Made by a program: the position numbers and the translations under genes
From: Nonomuraea fuscirosea
Lineage (GTDB): Bacteria > Actinomycetota > Actinomycetes > Streptosporangiales > Streptosporangiaceae
Direction: 5' to 3'
Assembly: GCF_003001935.1 (NCBI RefSeq)
Contig: NZ_PVNG01000021.1
Coordinates: forward strand, 62,001-126,000
DNA length: 64,000 nt
Shown: one piece after another, positions 43,997 to 52,580 of the stretch
How the letters are laid out: each line of letters begins with the position of its first letter
Numbering within the stretch: position 1 is the first letter of the stretch
Notes under the pieces: generated by a model
Databases searched by the model: none
The model's input: only the letters and a program-made list of their open reading frames with translations
What the model was told of the DNA's origin: nothing

Positions 43997-44303
43997 GAAG
44001 TAACCCGCGATGACGCTCGATCGTCCGACCCGACCGGTCGTACAGGCCCAAAGCCGCTGTTGAGGTCGGCGCCACACGGCGGCAAGGCCCTTCTCCGCCA
44101 CGGCCCCGGCTCGGTCGATCGACGTCAATACATACCTCGACGATCAGCGGGGCCACCAGAGTGGCAATCCCTAACGATCCCGATCAGGCCTAGACACACC
44201 AGCCTATATCAGCGATGGAACCGGATCGTGGCCCGCTTCGCTCGTCTTCCGGTCTCACACCGAGGACGTGAGCCACGTCGCGGGTTCCAGCGCGGGACCG
44301 CGG
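43997..44303. other. Gene-free stretch next to the integrase
   Basis: About 300 bp between convergent genes. I see no gene, tRNA or clear hairpin. Its place beside the integrase makes it a candidate for an attachment site, but no repeat supports that. Confidence 0.35.
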
Positions 44304-45410
44304 TCAGAGCCCGACGTTGCGCATGGCGTTGTCGCGCCAGCGGTCGACGGCGCGGATGTAGCGCAGGACGACGGGTGAGGCGGGGGCCCAGCGGCCGTGC
44401 TTGGCGATGACCGCGACGGGGACGCCCGCGGCGTAGGCGACGGTGGCGCCGCCGGCGCGCAGGCTGTGCGCGGTGACGTTCTCCGCCGAGGGAACGCCGG
44501 CGCGTACGGCGAGGGCACGGACGATGACGTTGACGGCGTCGGCGCCGAGCGAGGGTCCGATCGTGCCGTGCCGGTCGATGCGGCGCAGCAGCCGACCTGA
44601 GGTGTGCCCGGCCTGGTCGAGCACCTGGAGCCAGTCGCGCCAGGCGGCGACGGGGTCGGTCAGCGGATGGGTGCCGCGCGGGATGGCGATGGTCTCGCCG
44701 GCGGAGTCCTTGTCGGTCTTGGAGGTGCGGATGGTGACCTCCAGCCCGTCGGCGACCTCGCGTACGTCCTCTCGGGTGAGCGCGACGAGCTCGCTGCGCC
44801 GACCCATGAGGGCCAGGCCGAGCACCAGCAGGAGCCGGTCGCGGCGGCCTGCGGGGGTGCCGAGGTTGCAGGCGCTCACCATGGCGCGCAGCGCGTCGAT
44901 GGTGATGGGCGGTGCCTCGCGCTGGCCGCGCCCGCCGGCTTCGGCGCGGCGGCGCTTGTAGGCGCGCAGCGCCAGGCGGGCCGATTCGGTGGCGGGTTGC
45001 CCGGTGTGGCCGGCCAGGCGGTGCATCGTGCGTACGGCGGCGATGGCCTGCTCGATACTGGCCGGGGCTTGGTCGGCCGCGCAGAGGCCGGAGGCGTACT
45101 CGGCCAGGGTGTGTGCGGTGGCGGGCAGCGCGATGCGGCCGTTTCGCGCGCACCAGGCGGTGAAGGCGGCCCATTGCCGGGTGTAGGCGCGGCGGGTGTT
45201 GGCCGGAACGCCGTCGGCGATCAGGGCCTGGGTGCGGGGGCTGAGGGTGTAGTCGGCGGCGGTGTGCGCGTCCGCGTTCTCGGGAAGCGCGTCACCCGGC
45301 CCCCGCTCCCTCGTCGCTGCAGCCGGAAGCATCCACTCACCGTCACCCACGCCTGTCCCCCTGCCTCGCTCCGGGCTCTCGATCTGACCCACGATAAGGA
45401 AGGTTATCAC
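44304..45410 (-). CDS. Tyrosine-type site-specific recombinase/integrase
   Basis: A 368-residue recombinase. SAM-like core-binding domain (about 68-150) and catalytic domain (165-365) with the full active site: Arg204/205 (MGRRSEL), Lys231 (RTSKTDK), His315 and Arg318 (HSLRAGG), His338 (KHGRW) and Tyr351 (LRYIRAVD). It appears intact. The N-terminal 50 residues are poorly conserved, so Met27 (45332) may be the real start. It is divergent from a zinc-finger/coiled-coil gene, suggesting a joint role on a mobile element. Confidence 0.88.
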   Translation of the reverse strand: MITFLIVGQIESPERGRGTGVGDGEWMLPAAATRERGPGDALPENADAHTAADYTLSPRTQALIADGVPANTRRAYTRQWAAFTAWCARNGRIALPATAHTLAEYASGLCAADQAPASIEQAIAAVRTMHRLAGHTGQPATESARLALRAYKRRRAEAGGRGQREAPPITIDALRAMVSACNLGTPAGRRDRLLLVLGLALMGRRSELVALTREDVREVADGLEVTIRTSKTDKDSAGETIAIPRGTHPLTDPVAAWRDWLQVLDQAGHTSGRLLRRIDRHGTIGPSLGADAVNVIVRALAVRAGVPSAENVTAHSLRAGGATVAYAAGVPVAVIAKHGRWAPASPVVLRYIRAVDRWRDNAMRNVGL

Positions 45411-45439
45411 GGGTTAGCGTTACTTCAGCTTTCCGTTTG

Positions 45440-45477
45440 CGAACGTACGAAACAGCTGCGTTCGAACGATGCGAACG
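45440..45477. promoter_or_regulatory. Cluster of CGAACG sites between integrase and coiled-coil genes
   Basis: CGAACG occurs at 45440, 45463 and 45472, with the inverse CGTTCG at 45459; the last two orientations form the perfect palindrome CGTTCGAACG (45459-45468). The cluster lies in the 80-bp gap between divergent starts (45410 and 45492), where a shared regulator would bind. It is not a LexA box (arms are in the wrong orientation). Confidence 0.45.
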
Positions 45478-45491
45478 CTAACCTGTCTCTC

Positions 45492-46694
45492 GTGGCAGAA
45501 GATCAGCGCACCGCGGCCCCAGAGACCCCTGCAGAGACGACCGGCGAGACAGTTGCCGGCACGACCGGCGACGCAGCCGGTCAAACGACGACCGCCGAAA
45601 ACACGACCGACCCTCTGGAAGATGCGCCGCGATGCGCCGGGCCGGGTTGCGCCAAGGCGTTGCCCGGTCGCAGCAGCCGCGCCAAGTACTGCAGTGACGC
45701 CTGCCGCGCCGCCGCCTACCGGGTGCGCACCACCGCCCACGCGGCCCCCGTCGCCAACGCCCTGCTGCGCGTCCAGGACCTGCTCGGCCCGCTGCTGTCC
45801 GCCGGTGAGCAGTGGCAGGCCGCCCAGGACGCGCTGCGTACCCAGTTGACCGAACTCAGCGCCGGTGCGCTTGCCCAGGTCGAGGCCGCCGAGCACGCCG
45901 CCGAGGAGGCAAGGGGCGCGGCCGGCGAGGCGCGGGCCGCCGCCGCGGCGGCTGAGCGGCGCGCCGCGGCCGCGATCGACACCGCCGCCAACCGGACCGC
46001 CGCCGCCGAACAGGCCAGGTCGCAGGCCGAGACCGCCCGCGACCGTGCCGAGGAACGGGAACAGGACGCCTGGCGCCAGGTCGGCGAGCACCAGAACGCG
46101 CGCACCCAGGCCGAGCGACTCGCCACCGAAGCCGCCGACCGGCAGCGTCAGGCCGAGCACGATCGTGACGCCGCCCGCCGGCGAACCGCCGAACTCACCG
46201 ACCAACACGCCGCGGCGACCGCCCGCATCACCGAACTGGAGCAGCAGGCCGAGAAGGAGCGACGCGAACTCGCCAGCCTTCGCCGCCAGATGCAGGAGCA
46301 GGAAGCTCAGACCCGGAAGGCCGAGCAGGAACGCGACCAGGCTCGGGGCACGGCCGGGGCCCACGCCGAGGAGATCGACCGGCTACGCCAGGCACTCACC
46401 GCCGAACAGCAGCAGCGCGAACAGGCTGTCACCGCGGCCGCCGTGGCCGACCAGGCCCGCACCCTCGCCGACCAGGCCAGAGCCTCGTCCCTCAGCGAGA
46501 CAGAACGCCTGCGGGACGAACTCGCCGGCCTCGCGAGCACGCTGAAGAACGCCCAGCGGCAACGCGAAGAGGCCGTCACGGCCGCCGCCGTCGCCCAGGC
46601 ACTCCTGCACGAACAGCAGTCCCGCCGCCAATCTGATCAGCCCGAGCCCGAGACTCCTGCCGAGGGCCGGACCGAGCAAGAGAAACAAGGCTAG
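45492..46694 (+). CDS. Zinc-finger and long coiled-coil protein
   Basis: A 400-residue protein from the GTG at 45492. An acidic Thr-rich tail (1-45) precedes a zinc-binding site with Cys48, Cys53, Cys67 and Cys71 (CAGPGC...YCSDACR), then a near-continuous Ala/Glu/Gln/Arg coiled coil (about 100-385). The pattern recalls KfrA-like DNA-binding filament proteins of mobile elements, but similarity is structural only. It is divergent from the integrase gene and may organise DNA during recombination or partitioning. Function unknown. Confidence 0.75.
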   Translation: MAEDQRTAAPETPAETTGETVAGTTGDAAGQTTTAENTTDPLEDAPRCAGPGCAKALPGRSSRAKYCSDACRAAAYRVRTTAHAAPVANALLRVQDLLGPLLSAGEQWQAAQDALRTQLTELSAGALAQVEAAEHAAEEARGAAGEARAAAAAAERRAAAAIDTAANRTAAAEQARSQAETARDRAEEREQDAWRQVGEHQNARTQAERLATEAADRQRQAEHDRDAARRRTAELTDQHAAATARITELEQQAEKERRELASLRRQMQEQEAQTRKAEQERDQARGTAGAHAEEIDRLRQALTAEQQQREQAVTAAAVADQARTLADQARASSLSETERLRDELAGLASTLKNAQRQREEAVTAAAVAQALLHEQQSRRQSDQPEPETPAEGRTEQEKQG

Positions 46695-46699
46695 TCGAG

Positions 46700-47445
46700 C
46701 GCTGAACCGCTGGTCAGAGTGTCGGAGCCGAAGCCCTGTGGAGGGATTGTGCAGCGGTCAGCGGGCACAGCGGCGCCGATTGGCGGGGTCGTGCTCGGCG
46801 GTGATGCGGGCGAAGATCGCCTCGCCCAGGCGGGTGTGGCGGCCGAGACCGGCCAGATGCTGGTGGCGGGACTTGGAAGCCGTGGGCGGCCTTGAACTGT
46901 TCGCCGGCGGAACTGCGGGCGCCTGGGGTCAGAGGACTGGCCGCCGCGCGGGCGCGCATGCGTGGTAACTGAGGCCAGGTGGCGAAGGCGCGCAGGGCCG
47001 CAGGTGGGGGTCATCGGCGAGTTCGGCGTAGCGCTGGGCGAGCCAGGTCTCGTGGTGAAGGATCTACGTGCCGACCAAGGGCAGGGCCGCTGGCCATGAG
47101 CAGGTCGCGCAGGTGCACGATGGTTCTCCAGTTCGGAAGCAGGTGGAGGGCCAGGGTGCATCCGATGCAGAGACATAAGGCTGACCTTCGTGTCCGCAGC
47201 GGGAGCAGGAGAACGACGGGTGATGCCAGCACAATCCCGGTAGATCGCCTCGCCGTTACGCTGCGACCGGGCCGAAGACGGTCAGTCCTGCAGGCGGGGT
47301 AGGTACCGTGGGTGTTCTCGGCCTTTGCCGGCAGGTCTGGCAAATCGGCCCATCGGACCAGTTCGCGGCCTTGGCAGCGTGGCGGCCGCAGCGGGCGCAG
47401 TCGCGGATGTGATTGCGCTCGTAGCGCTCTGGCGAGAGCGGGCTC
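46700..47445 (-). pseudogene. Decayed recombinase-like protein with N-terminal zinc motif
   Basis: Fragments in several minus-strand frames resemble an actinobacterial recombinase-associated protein: ERYERNHIRDCARCGRHAAKAA with a CxxC...CQTC zinc motif near 47350-47430, RTIVHLRDLLMASG near 47110, and a segment ending GEQFKAAHGF near 46880. Stops and frame changes interrupt them repeatedly. No start-to-stop gene remains. Confidence 0.55.
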
Positions 47446-47764
47446 ATTGGTCGGGGCGGATCCAGGCGCGCTTGGGTCTGATCGGCGCGATCCGGGCCGC
47501 CGGGCTGATGTCGCCGGTGGCAGTGCGGCGCGGTGCGGCGTTTTCGGCTTTGGTGGCGATGGGGTCGGCGGGGGTGCCGTCGGAGGTGTCGCAGAGCGCG
47601 GCGAGAACCGGCATGGAGAGCCGTCGGGGATGTGGGTGACCAGCCGCCAGATCTGGACCGAGGACAAGGTGATGCCGCGGTCGGCGAGAGGCTGGGGAGG
47701 TTGGTTGCGGTGAACATGCCATGGTCTCGTGGAGCCGCCACTGGCAGCTGACCTGGCGTTTCAT
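47446..47764 (-). pseudogene. Decayed small helix-turn-helix gene
   Basis: Minus-strand pieces VQIWRLVTHIPDG and MPVLAALCDTSDGTPADPIATKAENAAPRRTATG match the small XRE-like proteins that precede the recombinase-like gene above in actinomycetes. The helix-turn-helix is split between two frames near 47610. It sits directly upstream of the previous remnant, in the usual order. Confidence 0.55.
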
Positions 47765-47769
47765 CGGTG

Positions 47770-48355
47770 CCTAGCCGTCCTCGATGAGGTGGGTGAGGTA
47801 GGAGCGGCGGGAGGAGTGGAAATCCAGGCCTGGGTTGAGGCCAAGCGCGTCACGGTAGGTGGCGAAGCGGGTGTTGATCTAGGAGAACCCGATCCGCGAG
47901 CTGCGCTCTGAAGGCCAGAACGCCGGCGAGACGGCCGCCTGGGCGAACCCAGGCCGGACTTCGGTGACCTACTGGTCGAAGATGTCGACGTGCGGTCCAT
48001 CCCGCCGACACGTCGCGGGGACCAACTGTCAGAACGCTGCGGCGCTTGGGCGGTGAATCCTTCATCGCCTTGCCCCAGCGGGCGAGCAGACGTCGAAGCC
48101 TCCGAAGATCGGCGCGTGCGAATTCGGGCTGAAGTCGACCAGGTCCAGCATCCGATCCTCGCGGCGGCGCAGCCCGTAGGCATGGGCGGTCTTGAACAAC
48201 GTCGCGTCGCGGAATGCCGACAGCCAGCCCTTGCGACCCGTGCCACTGACCCGGTGGTCCTGGTCGTCGGCGTAGTCGAATAACACCCGGAGCTCATCGC
48301 GGGTGAACGCCCGCTTGCCGGGTCGGCCTAGTTGTCCTGCGAAGGGATCTTTCAT
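47770..48355 (-). pseudogene. Decayed tyrosine recombinase
   Basis: KDPFAGQLGRPGKRAFTRDELRVLFDYADDQ (from 48352) and FRDATLFKTAHAYGLRRREDRMLDL match the catalytic domain start of tyrosine recombinases (LRRRED carries the first Arg). Later frames give KDSPPKRRSVLTV and a degraded end near 47770. The C-terminal Tyr region is not in frame. The N-terminal domain is also missing. Confidence 0.6.
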
Positions 48356-48400
48356 CAGAAGTAATCAACGTGGCATGCGTGCAGGTGAAAGCATGATCCG

Positions 48401-48757
48401 GTGACCAAGAGCCTGGCCGATACGAGTGAACGTGAGTACTTCGCGAACGTCAGACGCCGGTTACCGATGTTTGTGATCGGTGGCCGACTTGACCGGCTGG
48501 AAGCGTTCCTCGACGGCTACGACCAGCACGCCCTGCGCCATGGCGGCCCAGGCCTGCGCGACTGGACGGACTGGCTCATCGCCAAGCGCGGCCAGACCTG
48601 CAATCACGGCTGGTCAGGACATGTTCGCCACATCGCCCTTCCTGACGGTTGGGATCACTGGGACCTACCCCAAGAACAAGAACGACTCGTCATCGACGTA
48701 CTCTTGAACCTGCTCGACGAATATCTTGCCGAACGTGAGGCGGGCTTGGCTCGCTGA
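48401..48757 (+). CDS. Conserved-looking hypothetical protein, 118 residues
   Basis: A compact acidic protein without signal or membrane segments: SEREYFANVRRRLPMFV start, then RLDRLEAFLDGYDQHALRHGGPGLRDWTDWL, and a Leu/Glu-rich C-terminus. GTG start with GATCCG upstream, no strong ribosome site. Codon use is typical for the window, so it is probably real. It sits alone between a decayed recombinase and a solitary Tn3-type end, a place typical of cargo. I do not recognise it. Confidence 0.6.
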   Translation: MTKSLADTSEREYFANVRRRLPMFVIGGRLDRLEAFLDGYDQHALRHGGPGLRDWTDWLIAKRGQTCNHGWSGHVRHIALPDGWDHWDLPQEQERLVIDVLLNLLDEYLAEREAGLAR

Positions 48758-48830
48758 CCGGCCTTGTGGCTCTGCCCGCGCCCGCGTGTCGAATGATACG
48801 AGATCGCATCAGATGCAATAGCGATCAATT

Positions 48831-48873
48831 GGAACCCAGGGACAACCGTTGGCGCTTAAATGATCTTGAGCGG
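48831..48873 (+). repeat. Solitary Tn3-type terminal repeat
   Basis: GGAACCCAGGGACAACCG followed by TTGGCGCT and GATCTTG matches the left terminal repeat at 37036-37078 at most positions, in the same orientation. No partner repeat or transposase is nearby. It marks the edge of a lost Tn3-family insertion. Confidence 0.6.
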
Positions 48874-49243
48874 AGCGTGGCAGCCGGCTTCCGTGTGTGA
48901 TCTCCCTGCCTGGGAGTCTCTGGCCCGTGGATGACGCGATGGATGCCGAAGCGTCCGACGCTGCACTCGGCGGCCAGGTCGGCCAGAAATACCCACCCCT
49001 CTGCGTATCGGCGGCGGCTGGGAGCACCTGGCGGGTTCGGGCGGTTCGGGTTGCTTGCCCCTGAGCGTGCTGTTCTTCTCGGCTGGCGCCATGCCCTCGC
49101 GGGTGCGCAGGTTCCCGAGGCCGGCCTCGGACTCGGCCACCATGGCGAGGGGCCGCAGGAACAGCCGCCCGAAAGCGAAGCGGCGGGCGGCCATGTACGT
49201 GATAGCCGTCCTTCCACCTACATGGCCACCCATAAGGGTCCGG
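48874..49243 (-). pseudogene. Unidentified coding remnant
   Basis: Minus-strand pieces look protein-like (ITYMAARRFAFGRLFLRPLAMVAESEAGLGNLRTREG near 49100-49200; YAEGWVFLADLAAECSVGRFGIHRVIHG near 48930-49010) but lie in different frames and lack a start. The second piece has a helix-turn-helix look. I cannot name the family. Confidence 0.3.
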
Positions 49244-49996
49244 TCATGCGTCGCGGTGGTTGATCGCCAGGGTTGCCAGCAGCAGGGACACCACGACGTA
49301 ACCCACCAGGATGACGGCGGCCGTCGAGGGACCGAAGGCTCCTGCGTCGGGTACGGCGGCCAGTTGCCTGGCCAGTGACGGAATCGTCAGGGAGCTGATC
49401 CAGTCGTTCCACGGAGCCGGGAGGAAGCGCTCGAGCACGGTCGGGGACAGCGGGAGGACGACCAGCGCGATGAGCGCTCCTGGTGTCGAACGCAGGACCG
49501 TGGCCAGACCCAGCCCCAGCACCGCGGCGACAGCGGAGCCGGCGCCGGTGGTCAGCACCTCGGCCAGGGCCGCATGTTCGGCGAACGAGGCGCCGATCGG
49601 ACGTTCGGCCACCACGGCCTGTGCGGTGAAGTAGGTGGCGAAGGCCAGCACCTGGCCCGCGACAGCGGCCACCGCGGCCACCACGGCGGCCTTGGCCAGA
49701 AGGAGCGTCCACCGGCTCCGGATCGTGGTCAGCGTGAGTCTGATCATGCCGGTGGCGTACTCGCCGGAGATGGCGAACACGCCCAGCATGCCGAACAGCA
49801 CAGGCGGAATGTCGGCGCTGAGGCTGAGACCCGTGCCGACGGGATCGCCTCCGGGGCCGTTGGCGTCGAAGTAGCGCGAGATCGAGTAGGCGGCGAAGCC
49901 GGTGAGCGCAAGGGCCGAGAGCGTGGAGGCCAGGACGTAGTAGGTGGCTCGGAGCGAGCGTAGCTTGAGCCATTCCGATGCGACGACGTTGCTCAT
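49244..49996 (-). CDS. ABC-2 type transporter permease
   Basis: A 250-residue membrane protein beginning NVVASEWLKLRSLRATYYVLAS, the usual start of ABC-2 permeases, with about six helices. GEYATGMIRLTLTTIRSRW is the cytoplasmic motif before the second helix pair. Its start overlaps the ATPase stop by 4 bp. Forms an exporter with the ATPase at 49993-50952; last gene of the hydrolase/ATPase/permease operon. Confidence 0.87.
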   Translation of the reverse strand: MSNVVASEWLKLRSLRATYYVLASTLSALALTGFAAYSISRYFDANGPGGDPVGTGLSLSADIPPVLFGMLGVFAISGEYATGMIRLTLTTIRSRWTLLLAKAAVVAAVAAVAGQVLAFATYFTAQAVVAERPIGASFAEHAALAEVLTTGAGSAVAAVLGLGLATVLRSTPGALIALVVLPLSPTVLERFLPAPWNDWISSLTIPSLARQLAAVPDAGAFGPSTAAVILVGYVVVSLLLATLAINHRDA

Positions 49997-50952
49997 CGGG
50001 TGATCTCCATGAAGGCTTCCTCCAGTGATGTCCGACGCGACACCAACTCGTGAACGCCACAGCCGTTCGCCAGGGCGATGTCGCCGACGGCGGCTGCGGT
50101 CAGGCCGGTCACCAGCAATCCCGCTCCAGCGCCGACGTCCCGTATGGGACGCACATCGACTCCAGCTTCTGCGGGCCTACCGGGCACCGGCTCCTCACCG
50201 GCGTCGGCGCCCTCAGCCGGGCGTATGGTCGCGCCGGCCGCTTCGAGCGCCCTGGACAGGCGGGCCGCGTGGGGTGATCGGACCAGTACGCCGCTCTGGA
50301 AGCGGGCCAGCAGGTCCGCCGTCGTGGTGTCCTCGATCAGTCGGCCCCGGCCGATGATGATGAGCCGGTCGGCGGTGAGGGACATCTCCGTCATCAGATG
50401 GCTCGACAGCAGGACGGTGCGCCCCTCGGCGGCCAGGGATCTGAGCAGTGTCCTGAGCCAGCGGATGCCGTCGGGGTCGAGGCCGTTGACCGGCTCGTCG
50501 AGGATGAGCACGCCCGGGTCACCGAGTAGTGCCGCCGCGATGCCGAGGCGCTGGCGCATCCCCTGGGAGAATCCGGCGATCCGCTTGCGGGCCGCGCCGG
50601 CCAGGCCGACCTCCTCCAGCACCGCCACGACCCTGCGGCGCCCGATCCCGCCCGCGTACGCCAGCGCCTGGAGGTGAGCGAACGCGCTGCGCCCGCCCTG
50701 CACCTCGGCCGCGTCGAGCATGGCGCCGACCTCGCGCATGGGGTCGCGCAGCTCCTGTTTGCGGACGCCGTTGATCAACGCCTTCCCCGCCGTGGGAGTG
50801 TGGAGGCCGAGGATCAAGCGCATGGTGGTGGATTTGCCGGCGCCGTTGTGCCCGAGGAAGCCGGTGACCTGCCCGGGCTTGACGCGGAAGGTGAGCCCGG
50901 ACACCGCGCGGGTGGAGCCGTACAGCTTTGTCAGGTCTGTGACCTCGATCAT
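49993..50952 (-). CDS. ABC transporter ATP-binding protein (exporter type)
   Basis: A 319-residue ATPase: Walker A GHNGAGKST (about 37-45), signature FSQGMRQRLG (the Gly-Gly of LSGGQ is replaced by Gln-Gly, common in this branch), Walker B VLILDEPVNGLDP, H-loop SSHLMTEM. The C-terminal third (about 225-319) is an accessory domain. ATG at 50952 overlaps the hydrolase stop by 4 bp; a longer frame upstream is a shadow. Confidence 0.92.
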   Translation of the reverse strand: MIEVTDLTKLYGSTRAVSGLTFRVKPGQVTGFLGHNGAGKSTTMRLILGLHTPTAGKALINGVRKQELRDPMREVGAMLDAAEVQGGRSAFAHLQALAYAGGIGRRRVVAVLEEVGLAGAARKRIAGFSQGMRQRLGIAAALLGDPGVLILDEPVNGLDPDGIRWLRTLLRSLAAEGRTVLLSSHLMTEMSLTADRLIIIGRGRLIEDTTTADLLARFQSGVLVRSPHAARLSRALEAAGATIRPAEGADAGEEPVPGRPAEAGVDVRPIRDVGAGAGLLVTGLTAAAVGDIALANGCGVHELVSRRTSLEEAFMEITR

Positions 50953-52415
50953 TTCCCCACCTTCTGGATGATCTCGGCCGGGCAGCGCGTGCCCGGGGCA
51001 GGCAACTCCCCTATGGTCAGGTAGGCGCGGACGTGCCGCCGCAGGCAGCTGTTTCGCGCCCACGACGCGTGGCCGTCGCCGTGCCACAGGACACGCGCGG
51101 ACGGGATCTGCCCGGCCACGTGCGCCTGCCCGCGATGGTTGGTGTTGTTGTCGAGCTCCCCGATCGCGAAGAGGATCGGCGGGACGTCCCGCACCCGCAA
51201 GGGATGCGGCGGCCAGGACGCGCCCCCGCTGCGCCCCCAGCACCGCCCGAGCTCGAAGCGTCCCTCGAGCCAGCCGAACCTCGGCGCGATCTCACGGAGC
51301 CTCGCCTCGATGCCCTGGAACTCCGCGAACGTCGGCAGCTTCGGCATGAAGTCGTTGCACAGGGAGTCTTGGCTCACGGATGCGCCGCCCTCATCCGGGA
51401 GCAGTTCTTCCAGGAAGTCGCCGGCGTCGCCATCGAGGGCCTTGCGGATGGCGGTGGCGAACTGGGGCCAGAATGCCGGATTCATGCCTTTGATCGCGCC
51501 GGCGTACAGCTGCCCCTCGTGCACCGTCCGTCCGGCCGACGCCGGCAGTGGCGCGCGGCGCACCCTGGCGACGAGCTCGTCCCACGCCTGGCCGGCGTCC
51601 GTACCGCGAAGGGCGCAGTCGGTGCGGCGGGCGCACCAGTCGCGAAAGCGGGTGAGATGGCGCTCCTGCGTGAGCGCGTAGTTGCGGATCCAGGGCTCGA
51701 ACTCCTGCTGGGTGTGATCGGCGGTGCCGTCGAAGTACATCCGGCCGACCCGCCGCGGAAACAGCTCCAGGTATGCCTGGGCGTAGACGGTGCCGTAGGA
51801 GTTGCCCGCGTAGATGAGCTTGTCCTGGCCGAGTGCGGCGCGCAGGGCGTCGATGTCGTGCGCCACGTTCCACGCCGTCATCCCGCGCCAGGCCGATCTG
51901 GCCATGATGCGGCAGCTCGCCTGATGAGCAGCGTTCTTGGCGGCGTGGGCGTCCCAGTCCTGCTTCGTCCTGGCCAGGAGCAGTCCGTAGACGGAGGCGT
52001 CGGGTTCCGCGCAGCTCACCTTGGTGCCGCTCGCGGGCTCCGCGAGGCCGCGCGGATCGATGGCGATGACGTCGAAGCTCCGCTGCAACTCATCGAGCAG
52101 GTTGGGCAGCTCCGGCTGAGCGTCGGGCTGGCTCTTCCGCCTGAGCATCGACGTGCTGGTGCCGGGCCCGCCGAGGTTGACGATCAGCGGCCCGATGCTC
52201 TTGCCCGTCGCGGGCAGTCTGGCCACGTGCACCGAGGTTCTGGGCCCGCCGGGATCGGCCCAGTCCACGGGAACGACCAGCTCGGCGCAGCGCAGGCCGT
52301 CACCACAGTCCTTCCACACGAGGCCGTGGACCTGCGCGGAGGCCAGCGCGATACCGCCGAGCGGCACGGCGAGACAGGCCGCCAGGCACAGGGCGATGAG
52401 TCTGCGTCGGTTCAT
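50949..52415 (-). CDS. Secreted alpha/beta hydrolase with TAP-like C-terminus (S33 peptidase-like)
   Basis: A 488-residue exported protein: Arg-rich N-terminus with a hydrophobic signal (about 5-27), VNLGGPGTST (oxyanion loop), Ser206 in YAGNSYGTVYA, acid in AIGELDNNTNHRGQA and His in WHGDGHASW. The C-terminal TAP-like lid matches tripeptidyl aminopeptidase/proline iminopeptidase-like enzymes. It heads the operon with the ABC exporter and is divergent from a histidine kinase; a 13-bp inverted repeat lies between. Likely an extracellular peptidase induced with the exporter. Confidence 0.87.
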   Translation of the reverse strand: MNRRRLIALCLAACLAVPLGGIALASAQVHGLVWKDCGDGLRCAELVVPVDWADPGGPRTSVHVARLPATGKSIGPLIVNLGGPGTSTSMLRRKSQPDAQPELPNLLDELQRSFDVIAIDPRGLAEPASGTKVSCAEPDASVYGLLLARTKQDWDAHAAKNAAHQASCRIMARSAWRGMTAWNVAHDIDALRAALGQDKLIYAGNSYGTVYAQAYLELFPRRVGRMYFDGTADHTQQEFEPWIRNYALTQERHLTRFRDWCARRTDCALRGTDAGQAWDELVARVRRAPLPASAGRTVHEGQLYAGAIKGMNPAFWPQFATAIRKALDGDAGDFLEELLPDEGGASVSQDSLCNDFMPKLPTFAEFQGIEARLREIAPRFGWLEGRFELGRCWGRSGGASWPPHPLRVRDVPPILFAIGELDNNTNHRGQAHVAGQIPSARVLWHGDGHASWARNSCLRRHVRAYLTIGELPAPGTRCPAEIIQKVGK

Positions 52416-52475
52416 GGCGGCAACGATGCTGTACGGCGGCGGGCCGCGCATCGGAGCGGGATCCGATCTTCGGGG

Positions 52476-52531
52476 TCGGACCAGGGTCATACGGGACGGG
52501 CGTACGTGAGCGGAGTACGACCCTGGTCCGA
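52476..52531. promoter_or_regulatory. 13-bp perfect inverted repeat between hydrolase operon and kinase gene
   Basis: TCGGACCAGGGTC (52476-52488) and GACCCTGGTCCGA (52519-52531) are exact inverse copies with a 30-bp spacer, flanked inside by further partial symmetry (ATAC against GTAC). The site lies 61 bp before the hydrolase start and 50 bp before the kinase start. Each arm contains a GGACC/GGTCC-type half palindrome, so two regulator dimers could bind. The likely regulator is the response regulator at 53991-54629. Confidence 0.6.
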
Positions 52532-52580
52532 TGGCCCGTGCTCCGATTCGCCCCCGGCCGTTCCTCGATAACGTCGAGCT

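Noticed and set aside
45435..45480. LexA/SOS box upstream of the integrase
   Set aside because: The GAAC and GTTC half-sites are in outward orientation with wrong spacing for the actinobacterial SOS box.
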